NCBI GenBank assembly: GCA_035649895.1
Contig: DASRIS010000091.1
Span: forward strand, 1-43,575
Source: DASSUC01 sp035649895
GTDB taxonomy: Bacteria; Actinomycetota; Actinomycetes; Mycobacteriales; Micromonosporaceae
Reading direction: 5' to 3'
DNA length: 43,575 nucleotides
Part shown: piece after piece, positions 7,260 to 14,314 of the stretch
Position numbering within the stretch: position 1 is the first letter of the stretch
Layout of the letters: the number at the start of each line of letters is the position of its first letter
Program-made: the position numbers and the translations under genes
The notes under the pieces: generated by a model
The model's database searches: none
Told to the model about the DNA's origin: nothing
What the model saw: the letters and a program-made list of their open reading frames with translations, nothing else

Positions 7260-8776
7260 CGGGTGCCCGGCTGCTCCCCCTGGCACGCAACTCGTGGCGG
7301 CAGCTGACCAGCATGCGTACCGCGCTGGTGCTGCTCTTCCTGCTCGCGGTCGCGGCGATCCCGGGCTCGCTGCTGCCCCAGCGCAGCGTCAACGTGGAGC
7401 GGGTGGCCGGCTACTTCGCCGCCCACCCCGACCTCGCCCCGGTGCTGGACCGGGTGTGGGCCTTCGACGTGTTCGCCTCGCCCTGGTTCTCCGCCATCTA
7501 CGTGCTGCTGTTCATCTCGCTCGTCGGGTGCATCGTGCCCCGGCTGCGCGACCACGTGCGGGCGCTGCGCGCCGTACCGCCGGACGCCCCGCGGCGGCTG
7601 GACCGCCTGCCGCAGCATGCGGACGGGGTTGTGGTGGCCGGCGGCCCGGACGCGGTCGCTGCGGCGCTGCGGCGCCGGGGGTGGCGGGTGGCGGTGCGCG
7701 GCGGCACGGTCGCCGGCGAGAAGGGGTACCTCAAGGAGACCGGCAACCTGCTGTTCCACCTTGCGCTCGTCGGCGTGCTGCTCGGCGTCGCGCTCGGCTC
7801 CTGGTACGGCTGGCACGCGAACCGCCTGCTCGTGGCCGGGCCGGACGGGGCGTTCTGCAACACCGTGCAGCAGTACGACGACTACGGCCTCGGTGCCCGG
7901 GTCGACGCTGGCGGGCTGCCCCGGTTCTGCCTTGAGCTGAGCGACTTCCAGGCGTCCTATCTGGACAGTGGGCAGCCGGTACGCTATGCGGCGACGGCGG
8001 TCGTGTCCGGGGCCGACAGCGGCCCGCCCGGAGCCCGGCGCTTCTCCGTCAACGACCCGCTGCGGCTGCCCGGGGCCAGCGTCTACCTGCTCGGGCACGG
8101 GTACGCCCCGGTGCTGCGCTACACCGACCGGGCCGGGCGGGCGCAGACCACGGTGGCCCCGTTCCTGCCGGCGGATGACGCGCTGACCAGCGAAGGGGTG
8201 GCCGCGTTCCCGGACGCCAACGGCGGGGACCGCACGGCCCAGGTCGCCTTCGAGGGGCTCTACCTGCCGACCGTCCCGGACTCGCCGCCGTTCGTGCGCT
8301 CGGCCTACCCGGCTGAGCGGGCGCCGGGGCTGATGCTGTTCCCGTACCGCGGGGACCTGGGGCTGGACGCGGGCATCCCGCAGTCGGTGTACCAGCTCGA
8401 CCGGGGGCAGCTGGCCGCCGGGCGGCTTGCCCAGGTGGGGGAGCCGGCGCTGCTGCGGGTCGGCGAGAGCATGGCGCTGGACGACGGCACCCGGGTCGAG
8501 TTCCTCGGCACCCGGCAGTGGGTGACGCTGTCCATCCGCCACGACCCCGGCCAGCCGGTCGTCCTGGCCAGCGCCGCCCTGCTGCTGGCCGGGCTGATGG
8601 CGTCGCTGGCTGGCCGGCGCCGCCGGGTATGGTTCCGCCCGATGCCCGGCTCTGCTTCTACCTTCGAGGCGGCCGGCCTGCCGCGCTCGGACTACCCCGG
8701 CTTCGCCGACGAGCTCGCCCGGCTCGTGGCCACCGTCTCGCCGGACCAACCCTCCCTGCCGAGAGGACCCCGCTGA
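7256..8776 (+). CDS. resB: Cytochrome c biogenesis protein ResB (Ccs1)
   Basis: A 506-residue protein starting at a GTG that overlaps the ccdA stop. Membrane segments are visible near residues 23-42 (TALVLLFLLAVAAIPGSLLP), 75-95, 160-180 and close to the C-terminus (about 435-455), with a large extracytoplasmic domain between the last two, as is typical of ResB/Ccs1. With CcsA it forms the system II haem lyase that exports haem and attaches it to CxxCH motifs of apocytochrome c. The early RNSWRQLTSMRTALVLL segment is characteristic. The stop overlaps the ccsA ATG (TGATG). Confidence 0.93.
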   Translation: MTGARLLPLARNSWRQLTSMRTALVLLFLLAVAAIPGSLLPQRSVNVERVAGYFAAHPDLAPVLDRVWAFDVFASPWFSAIYVLLFISLVGCIVPRLRDHVRALRAVPPDAPRRLDRLPQHADGVVVAGGPDAVAAALRRRGWRVAVRGGTVAGEKGYLKETGNLLFHLALVGVLLGVALGSWYGWHANRLLVAGPDGAFCNTVQQYDDYGLGARVDAGGLPRFCLELSDFQASYLDSGQPVRYAATAVVSGADSGPPGARRFSVNDPLRLPGASVYLLGHGYAPVLRYTDRAGRAQTTVAPFLPADDALTSEGVAAFPDANGGDRTAQVAFEGLYLPTVPDSPPFVRSAYPAERAPGLMLFPYRGDLGLDAGIPQSVYQLDRGQLAAGRLAQVGEPALLRVGESMALDDGTRVEFLGTRQWVTLSIRHDPGQPVVLASAALLLAGLMASLAGRRRRVWFRPMPGSASTFEAAGLPRSDYPGFADELARLVATVSPDQPSLPRGPR

Positions 8777-9822
8777 TGTCCGCGCTCTCCGACCAGCTGC
8801 TCGTGGTCGCCATCCTGGCGTACCTGGTGTCGATGCTCTGCTATGCCGTGGAGTACGCGTTCGGCGCCCGCGGCGCGGTGGCCCGGGCGGCCACCCGCGA
8901 GCTGGTCGGCGCCAGGGTTGGCGGGGTGGACACGGCCTCCACCGACCCCGACGGACCTGACGGGCCCGACCGGTCGCCGGCTACCGCACCGCATAGCTCG
9001 CTGGCTACCGCACCGCATAGCACGGCCATCTCGCCGCGTGGCACGGCCGCGTCGCCGCGTGGCACGGTCGCCTGGGCGGGTCGGGCCGCGGTGGGCGCCA
9101 CGGTGCTCGGCGCCCTGGCGCACCTCGGTTGCCTGGTCACCCGCGGGTTGGCGGCACACCGCATGCCCTGGGGCAACATGTACGAGTTCGTGCTGACCGT
9201 GACCTTCGTCGGGGTGGTCGCCTGGCTGGTGCTGGTCGCCCGCCGGCCCGCAGTACGCCACCTGGGGCTCTACGTCGCCCTGGTGCTGATGACGCTGCTC
9301 GGCGTGGCCGGCCTGGTGCTCTACACCGACGTGGCGCCGCTGGTGCCGGCGCTGGACTCGTACTGGTTGGTAATCCATGTCTCGGCGGCGGCGCTGGCCT
9401 CAGGCATCTTCCTGGTCGGCTTCGTCACGGCCGCCATGTACCTGGTCCGGGCCGGGTACGAGCAGGGCCGGGCGGGCTTCCCGTACTCGCTCGGGCACCG
9501 GCTGCCCACAGCCGGCGCGCTGGAGCCGCTCACCTTCCGGCTGCACACGTTGGCCTTCCCGGTCTGGACCTTTGCCGTGGCGGCCGGCGCGATCTGGGCG
9601 GAGGCGGCGTGGGGCCGCTACTGGGGCTGGGACCCGAAGGAGACGTGGGCGTTCATCTCCTGGGTGGTGTACGCGGGGTACCTGCATGCCCGCGCGACGC
9701 CCAGCGTGCGGCGCAGCACCGCCACGTGGATCGCGGTGCTCGGCTGGCTCACCATGCTGATGAACCTGTTCGGGGTGAACCTGTTCTTCGAGGGCCTGCA
9801 CTCCTACGCCGGCGTGGAGTAG
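8776..9822 (+). CDS. ccsA: Cytochrome c biogenesis protein CcsA/ResC (haem handling) with loop repeats
   Basis: A 348-residue polytopic protein with the tryptophan-rich haem-binding motif WGRYWGWDPKETWAFISW and the flanking conserved histidines of the haem handling family (HRMPWGNMYEF, HVSAAAL, LHSYAGVE). It works with ResB in the system II synthase. Between the first and second membrane segments is an unusual hydrophilic loop built from short repeats (DNA 8981-9070: a 24-bp unit with ATAPHS and a 21-bp unit with SPRGTA). A stem-loop at 9828-9850 follows the gene and ends the hemL operon. A second partial copy of its 3' part lies at 10662-10773. Confidence 0.94.
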   Translation: MSALSDQLLVVAILAYLVSMLCYAVEYAFGARGAVARAATRELVGARVGGVDTASTDPDGPDGPDRSPATAPHSSLATAPHSTAISPRGTAASPRGTVAWAGRAAVGATVLGALAHLGCLVTRGLAAHRMPWGNMYEFVLTVTFVGVVAWLVLVARRPAVRHLGLYVALVLMTLLGVAGLVLYTDVAPLVPALDSYWLVIHVSAAALASGIFLVGFVTAAMYLVRAGYEQGRAGFPYSLGHRLPTAGALEPLTFRLHTLAFPVWTFAVAAGAIWAEAAWGRYWGWDPKETWAFISWVVYAGYLHARATPSVRRSTATWIAVLGWLTMLMNLFGVNLFFEGLHSYAGVE

Positions 9823-9827
9823 AAACC

Positions 9828-9850
9828 GGTCACCCCGCCCCGGGGTGGCC
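9828..9850 (+). terminator. Stem-loop after the hemL-ccsA operon
   Basis: GGTCACCCC pairs with GGGGTGGCC (9 bp including one G-U) around a GCCCC loop, starting 5 bp after the ccsA stop. There is no U-tract, which is usual for high-GC actinobacteria. Confidence 0.6.
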
Positions 9851-9953
9851 TGGATGCGGTTCTCATACTCTGTTGAGAGGCCCCATCGGCCTGAGCGGGC
9901 CCGGTGCCCTCGCCTCCCTCGAACCACTCCGCCAGCGAGCCGCCATTGCTCCG

Positions 9954-10358
9954 TCAAGCCATGTCCAGCATCTTCAGACCGTCGTACTGGGCGAAGTCCT
10001 CAGAGTCCTTCACGTTGAACGTCGCCAGTGGCACTCGGTTGACCAGACGGCACGCCGCGATCCACATGTCATTCGCCGGACGAGGCCGCCCCGGGCCGCG
10101 GCCCGCGCTCGCAGCGCTCCCCACATCTGCGCCACTGCCTCGTCAGCGGGCAGGACCACCACGTCCTGTCGCCACCGGGCCAGGTCGGCGAGTTTTGCGC
10201 GGCCCCCAGCTGCGCGCGATGGTCCAGTGCGTCAGCTCACCGAGTGTCACGAACGAGACTAGCCAATGGCGCCCGGCCAGCCTGGCCTGAAGCCGCTCCG
10301 TCTGACGCCCGCGCAGGATGGTGGAGGCGACGTCCGTATCCAGGACGACCAGACTCAC
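9954..10358 (-). pseudogene. VapC-like PIN-domain toxin with two compensating frameshifts
   Basis: A 405-bp remnant. The N-terminal part (LVVLDTDVASTILRG, first PIN aspartates, then LGELTHWTIARSWGPRK) and the C-terminal part (ANDMWIAACRLVNRVPLATF, last PIN acidic residues) are in the same frame. The middle (LADLARWRQDVVVLPADEAV, then AQMWGALRARAAARG) is in another frame. One extra A in the A-run at 10193-10196 and one missing base near 10087-10094 would explain both shifts. As it stands, reading from the GTG at 10358 hits a stop near 10143. The start overlaps the antitoxin stop (GTGA). The intact family cleaves RNA, often initiator tRNA. A sequencing error in homopolymer or GC runs is the alternative. 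Confidence 0.82.
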
Positions 10359-10552
10359 GCGTCCACCCGGCGGGCCGCATAAACCTCGGCCAGGAACACA
10401 TCCAGCTCCTCGTCCGTCTCGAACAGGTTAGGCCGTGCCATGTCAGCCACGGAGGTGATCCGTCGGGCACCCTGCCGGCGCACCAGCTCCTCCGCTGGGA
10501 CATGGCCCGCGCTGGGCAGCTCCGGCAATGGCTCAGCGTTGCTGCTCGTCAT
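10355..10552 (-). CDS. Small acidic antitoxin of the VapBC-like module
   Basis: A 65-residue acidic protein (ending ETDEELDVFLAEVYAARRVDA) directly upstream of the broken PIN toxin, with a GTGA overlap, the classical toxin-antitoxin arrangement. The C-terminal acidic helix resembles the toxin-wrapping tail of VapB antitoxins. A short stretch ARRITSVADMARPNLF precedes it. No clear DNA-binding fold is visible. The ATG at 10552 has GAGGG immediately before it, too close for a standard site. The reading frame itself is intact even though the toxin is not. Confidence 0.65.
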   Translation of the reverse strand: MTSSNAEPLPELPSAGHVPAEELVRRQGARRITSVADMARPNLFETDEELDVFLAEVYAARRVDA

Positions 10553-10576
10553 CCCTCACACCCCTTGTTCAGCCAC

Positions 10577-10604
10577 GTCCTATCCTCTCACTGCGAGCAG
10601 TCAA
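10577..10604 (-). promoter_or_regulatory. Candidate promoter of the VapBC-like module
   Basis: On the minus strand TTGACT (10599-10604) is followed after 16 bp by TAGGAC (10577-10582), 25 bp before the antitoxin ATG. The -35 is good and the -10 weak. Confidence 0.3.
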
Positions 10605-10661
10605 GCTTCCCACGAGAACCGTGACTACTGTGCTGCCGTGGCGTGCTGCGCACGCCTCAAT

Positions 10662-10773
10662 GCTGGTTGGTGCTTCATGCCTCGGCGGCGGCGCTCGCTC
10701 CAGGCATCTTCCTGGTCGGCTTCGTCACGGCCGCCATATACCTGGGCTGCACTCCTACGCCGGCGTGGAGTAG
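10662..10773 (+). pseudogene. Truncated second copy of a ccsA segment
   Basis: This stretch matches two separate parts of ccsA joined together: about 83 bp equivalent to 9362-9444 (protein WLVLHASAAALAPGIFLVGF, against WLVIHVSAAALASGIFLVGF in the real gene), fused to the last 27 bp or so (GLHSYAGVE-type end with its TAG). The roughly 350 bp between, including the WGWDPKETW haem motif, are missing. A 36-bp block is identical; the rest differs mostly at silent or conservative positions. It has no start of its own and cannot make a working protein. Confidence 0.85.
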
Positions 10774-10824
10774 GGACGCCGTCCGAACGCGAGGCGCCGA
10801 CCCGGGTACGGCAGCTGGTCGACG

Positions 10825-11658
10825 CTAGGGCCAGCGGCCGGCGGCGATCCGGCGGGCGTAGCGGCGCTGCTGCGCCCGGCCGAAGGCCAGGGTCAGCCCG
10901 GCCGCCCGGATCGACGTGGCGGGGAACGCGTCGAGCAGCCGCACCTGCCAGCCGCGCCAGCGCGGGATCGCGAGCACCGGCCGGGGCCGGCGGGCCAGCC
11001 GGGCCACGCGCGCGGCCACCTGCTCCGGGCGCAGCAGGATCCCGGTGAAGGAGGCGGCCGCGCCGGTGTCGTGCAGCCGGTCCTGCAGCATCGGAGTCCA
11101 GGTGCCGTCCGGGCAGACGCACGAGATGTGCACCCCTCGTACGCCCTCGGCGCGCAGCTCGGCGAGCGTGCCGATGCTGAAGGCGATCAGCGCGTGCTTG
11201 CTCGCGCCGTACACGGTCTCACCGGGCGCGGCCACCAGCCCGGCCAGCGAGATGATATTGATCACGTGGCCGCGGCCGGCCGCCCGCATGTGGCCCAGGG
11301 CGGCCAGCGTGCCGGTCATCGCGCCGAGCGCATTGACCTCCATGATGGCCCGCCGGGTGGCCGCGTCGTGGCTCCAGGACGGGCCGGTCGCCAGGATGCC
11401 CGCGTTGTTGACCCACAGCGCGAGGCCGCCGGGCCCGGCCGCCGCCTGCTCCGCGACCGCGCGGACCGCGGCCTCGTCGCGCACGTCGAGCTCTGCCGCG
11501 GCACACCCCAGCCGCCCGGCCGCCGCCCGCACCTCCGCAGCGTCCACATCGGTCAGCAGTACGGCGTACCCGTCGGCGTGCAGGGCGGTCGCGATGGCCA
11601 GGCCAAGTCCACGGGCGGCACCGGTGACCACGGCGGTGCCCCGGCTGGGTGCGGTCAT
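10825..11658 (-). CDS. Short-chain dehydrogenase/reductase family oxidoreductase
   Basis: A 277-residue Rossmann-fold protein. The nucleotide-binding motif TGAARGLG (12-19) is at the N-terminus, NNAG is at 84-87, and the catalytic triad is S137, Y150 and K154 (ISLAG, VYGASK). An aspartate after the second strand (LLTDVDA, D37) suggests NAD(H) rather than NADP(H). The substrate is not predictable. I chose the ATG at 11658, where the fold begins; an upstream in-frame start at 11724 would add 22 Arg-rich residues with no family support. The C-terminal 50 residues are basic and hydrophobic, as in some lipid-active members. Same strand as, but 112 bp from, the Lrp-like gene. Confidence 0.88.
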   Translation of the reverse strand: MTAPSRGTAVVTGAARGLGLAIATALHADGYAVLLTDVDAAEVRAAAGRLGCAAAELDVRDEAAVRAVAEQAAAGPGGLALWVNNAGILATGPSWSHDAATRRAIMEVNALGAMTGTLAALGHMRAAGRGHVINIISLAGLVAAPGETVYGASKHALIAFSIGTLAELRAEGVRGVHISCVCPDGTWTPMLQDRLHDTGAAASFTGILLRPEQVAARVARLARRPRPVLAIPRWRGWQVRLLDAFPATSIRAAGLTLAFGRAQQRRYARRIAAGRWP

Positions 11659-11770
11659 CGCCGCAGCGTCCCATACCGCGGACGAGCCGCGCCGGAGGCG
11701 CCGGGTCCGAACAGCGGTCCGCACGAGGTGGTCCGGCAGCGGCGTTTCCGCAACGGCGCTCCGGCAACGG

Positions 11771-12235
11771 TCAGTGCAGCGGGCGTGGCCGCCCTTCCCA
11801 CTTCGTCGACAGGGCGATGGTGGTACGGGTGGCCGCCACGCCGCTGAGCCGGTTGAGCCGGATGACCACGTCCTCCAGCTCGGCGATGGTGCCGACCCGC
11901 ACAGTGAGCAGGAACGACTCCTGTCCGGCCAGGAAGTAGCACGACTCGATCTCGGGCAGCTCGCGCAGCCGCGTCACCAGGTCGTCGATCTCGGTGTCGC
12001 CGGCCTGGACGATGCCGATGACCGCGGTGACCCCCAGCCCGATGCTCTCCGGCTCGACATCGGCCCGGTACCCCCGGATCACCCCTGCCGCCTCGAGCTT
12101 GCCGACCCGCTCGTGCACCGCCGGTGCTGACAGCCCGACCTGGCGCGCGAGCTCTGCGTACGACAGCCGGGCGTTGGTGCGCAGCAGCTCCACGAGATGG
12201 CGGTCGATCTGGTCGAGGCCGGTCGTGAGCCGCAT
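11771..12235 (-). CDS. Lrp/AsnC family transcriptional regulator
   Basis: A 154-residue protein with an N-terminal winged helix-turn-helix (LDQIDRHLVELLRTNARLSY, then AELARQVGLSAPAVHERVGKL) and a C-terminal RAM ligand/oligomerisation domain (VTAVIGIVQAGDTEIDDLV, ESCYFLAGQESFLLTVRVG). Family members sense amino acids or related small molecules as octamers. It is divergent from bldC, with 115 bp between start codons, and lies near the menaquinone genes. No ribosome site precedes the ATG; TACGAT ends 7 bp before it, so the mRNA may be leaderless. Confidence 0.9.
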   Translation of the reverse strand: MRLTTGLDQIDRHLVELLRTNARLSYAELARQVGLSAPAVHERVGKLEAAGVIRGYRADVEPESIGLGVTAVIGIVQAGDTEIDDLVTRLRELPEIESCYFLAGQESFLLTVRVGTIAELEDVVIRLNRLSGVAATRTTIALSTKWEGRPRPLH

Positions 12236-12242
12236 TCGAAAA

Positions 12243-12248
12243 ATCGTA
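12243..12248 (-). promoter_or_regulatory. Candidate -10 box for a leaderless lrp-like transcript
   Basis: TACGAT on the minus strand, 7 bp upstream of the ATG at 12235, fits the TANNNT pattern at leaderless spacing. No good -35 is visible 16-18 bp upstream. Confidence 0.35.
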
Positions 12249-12350
12249 CCGCCAAGCCACTAAGCAGTGTGATTTCGCCGTTTCCCGGACACGGCTCACT
12301 CACGGTGCTGTAATGGGCGCGTCCCCCTTCGAGGACACTAGGAGGGAACC

Positions 12351-12578
12351 GTGGACACAGGTGATCGTCTGTTGACTCCAGGCGAGGTCGCCGGGTTGTT
12401 CCGGGTCGATCCCAAGACCGTGACCCGGTGGGCCGCGGCCGGCCGGATCGGCAGCATCCGTACGCCCGGCGGGCATCGCCGGTTCCGCGAGTCTGAGGTC
12501 CGTGCCCTGTTGGAGGGGGAGGCCGCGCTCGCCGGCGCCGGGGAGGAGGCGGCCGCCCACCGGTCAGCCCACCGCTGA
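12351..12578 (+). CDS. bldC: BldC-type MerR-like DNA-binding developmental regulator
   Basis: A 75-residue protein consisting of one MerR-type winged helix-turn-helix: LLTPGEVAGLFRVDPKTVTR, then WAAAGRIGSIRTPGGHRRFR and a short tail. This closely follows the BldC family, which lacks the MerR effector domain and binds head-to-tail on direct repeats to control the onset of development in streptomycetes. The GTG start follows AGGAGGG at good spacing. It is divergent from the Lrp-like gene. A stem-loop overlaps its stop codon. Its presence supports a filamentous actinomycete. Confidence 0.92.
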   Translation: MDTGDRLLTPGEVAGLFRVDPKTVTRWAAAGRIGSIRTPGGHRRFRESEVRALLEGEAALAGAGEEAAAHRSAHR

Positions 12579-12580
12579 CC
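12562..12580 (+). terminator. Stem-loop over the bldC stop codon
   Basis: GGTCAGC (12562-12568) and GCTGACC (12574-12580) pair perfectly around a 5-base loop; the TGA of bldC is inside the second arm. The convergent ubiX-like gene ends 46 bp further on. Confidence 0.55.
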
Positions 12581-12625
12581 CGCATCCGACCTGCGCCGGA
12601 CTACGCGCCGGCTACGCGCGCCGGA

Positions 12626-13411
12626 CTATCCGCGCCCGGCTGACCCGAGCTCACCGGACCAGCGCCGGAACAGCGAGTGCTCGACACCCAGCACGTCGAG
12701 CACCTTGCCGGCGACGAAGTCCACCAGCTGCTCGGCGCTGGCTTTTGCCCCGGCTCCGTAGAAGCCGGGGCTGGCCGGCAACACCACGGCACCCACGTCC
12801 GACAGCGCGATCAGGTGCGCCAGGTGGGCCCGGGTCACCGGCGTCTCCCGTGGCACGACCACCACTGGCCGGCGCTCCTTGAGGCTCACCTCGGCGGCCC
12901 GCTGGAGCAGGTCCTTGGACAGGCCCAGCGCGATGCCGGCGCACGCGGCGGTGCTGGCTGGCACCACGACCATCCCCCGGGCGGGGTAGGAGCCGCTGCT
13001 CGGCCCGGCCGCCAGGTCACCAGCGGTCCAGTAGCGTACGTCGTCGGCTGGGCCCAGGTCTCGCGCCAGCCAGTCGGCGAGGTCCTGGGCCCAGTACGCG
13101 TCCCGGAACGGTCGTCCAGTCTCGTCCAGCAGCGTCAGCCGGGCCGCCCGGGACACCACCAGGTCGACCGGGTGCCCGGCGTCCAGCAGCGCCCGCAGAA
13201 CCGCCGCGGCGTACGGCGTACCAGATGCTCCGGAGACGCCGACCACCCACGGCCGGCGCAGCCCACCCGCGCCCGTGTCCCTCACGCCCGTGTCGCCTAC
13301 GTCCGTGTCGCCTGCGTCCGTGTCCCTCGCGCCCGTGCCCCCGGTGCCCGGGTCGCCCAGGGCTGCGTCGACTGTGCCTATGCCTGGGTCACCCGTGCCT
13401 GTGCCGCCCAC
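12626..13411 (-). CDS. ubiX: UbiX-family flavin prenyltransferase (menaquinone, futalosine route) with repeat extension
   Basis: A 261-residue frame. The flavoprotein core begins at about residue 53 (WVVGVSGASGTPYAAAVLRA) and continues through SGSYPARGMVVVPASTAACA and LKERRPVVVVPRETPVT to the C-terminus. UbiX proteins make prenylated FMN, the cofactor of UbiD decarboxylases; the UbiD homologue lies two genes upstream. The first 50 or so residues are an unusual repeat extension of Gly-Asp-Thr units. The GTG at 13411 has GAAGGG about 10 bp before it and lies 18 bp after the ubiA-like stop, which supports the long form. A GTG at 13285 would give a near-standard protein. Confidence 0.9.
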   Translation of the reverse strand: MGGTGTGDPGIGTVDAALGDPGTGGTGARDTDAGDTDVGDTGVRDTGAGGLRRPWVVGVSGASGTPYAAAVLRALLDAGHPVDLVVSRAARLTLLDETGRPFRDAYWAQDLADWLARDLGPADDVRYWTAGDLAAGPSSGSYPARGMVVVPASTAACAGIALGLSKDLLQRAAEVSLKERRPVVVVPRETPVTRAHLAHLIALSDVGAVVLPASPGFYGAGAKASAEQLVDFVAGKVLDVLGVEHSLFRRWSGELGSAGRG

Positions 13412-13429
13412 CGCGCCGCCGCCCTTCCC

Positions 13430-14314
13430 TCACAGCGGCATGCTGCCGCGTACCGCCATGTCCAGGATGGCGAAGGCGAACAGGGCCAGGCCGACAAAGC
13501 CGTTGGCGGTGAAGAACGCCCGGTTCACCCGGGACAGGTCGGCGGGCGTGACGATCCTGTGCTCGTACCCGAACGCCGCGGCGGTCAGCGCCAGGCCCAC
13601 CCACCACAGCCAGCCCAGCCCGACCAGTGCTCCGAACAGCACGAACAGCGCGAACGTCAGCACGTGCACCCAGGCCGACAGGCGCAGTGCGAACGCCACG
13701 CCGAACGTCGCCGGCACCGACCGTACCCCGATCTGCCGGTCCACCTCGGCGTCCTGGCAGGCGTAGATCAGGTCGAACCCGCCGATCCACAGCCCGACGG
13801 CCAGCCCCAGCAGCCACGCCGGCCCGGAGCCGGAGAGCGTGCCGGTGACCGCGAGCCACGCCCCGGTCGGGCCGACCGCCTGCGCCAGCGCCAGCACCGC
13901 GTGCGGCCAGTCGGTGAAGCGCTTGGCGTAGGGGTAGACCACCAGCGGCGCCACCGCGAGCGGGGACAGTGCCAGGCAGAGCGGGTTCAGCGCCGCGGCA
14001 GCGCCGACGAAGACGGCGAGCGCCACCGCCGCGCCGGTCCAGGCCGCCCGCACGCTCACCGCCCCGGTGACCAGCTCCCGGCCGGCGGTACGCGGGTTGC
14101 GCGCGTCGATGTGCCGGTCGATGATCCGGTTCGCCGCCATGGCGAACGTGCGCGCCCCGACCATAGCCACCGTGATCAGCGCCAGGTCGCCCCAGTTGGC
14201 CCCGGCCACTAGCGCGGACAGGTACGCGAACGGCAGCGCGAAGACCGAGTGCTCGATCACCACCAGGCGCAGGAAGGCCCGAACCGGGTGGACCACGGCG
14301 GCCCCGGTCGTCAC
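13430..14314 (-). CDS. mqnP: UbiA-family polyprenyltransferase (MqnP-like)
   Basis: A 294-residue integral membrane prenyltransferase with the first Asp-rich motif in ANRIIDRHIDARNPRTAGR, the second in YACQDAEVDRQIG, and about eight hydrophobic helices. Beside UbiD- and UbiX-like genes, and with mqnA and mqnE elsewhere in the window, it most likely attaches the isoprenoid chain to 1,4-dihydroxy-6-naphthoate in the futalosine pathway. I chose the GTG at 14314: it overlaps the preceding gene's TGA as GTGA and has GGAAGGAG about 8 bp upstream. An in-frame start at 14332 would sit on that ribosome site. Confidence 0.88.
   Translation of the reverse strand: MTTGAAVVHPVRAFLRLVVIEHSVFALPFAYLSALVAGANWGDLALITVAMVGARTFAMAANRIIDRHIDARNPRTAGRELVTGAVSVRAAWTGAAVALAVFVGAAAALNPLCLALSPLAVAPLVVYPYAKRFTDWPHAVLALAQAVGPTGAWLAVTGTLSGSGPAWLLGLAVGLWIGGFDLIYACQDAEVDRQIGVRSVPATFGVAFALRLSAWVHVLTFALFVLFGALVGLGWLWWVGLALTAAAFGYEHRIVTPADLSRVNRAFFTANGFVGLALFAFAILDMAVRGSMPL

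Noticed and set aside
7043..8749. A 568-codon open frame on the minus strand opposite resB
   Set aside because: It is antisense to a clear resB, has Gln/His/Arg-rich composition typical of shadow frames in high-GC DNA, and matches no family. The same holds for the 719-codon plus-strand frame opposite helD (32332-34491).
10528..10773. An 81-codon plus-strand frame ending in LHSYAGVE
   Set aside because: Only its end derives from the ccsA fragment; the rest is antisense to the antitoxin promoter region, so it is not a gene.
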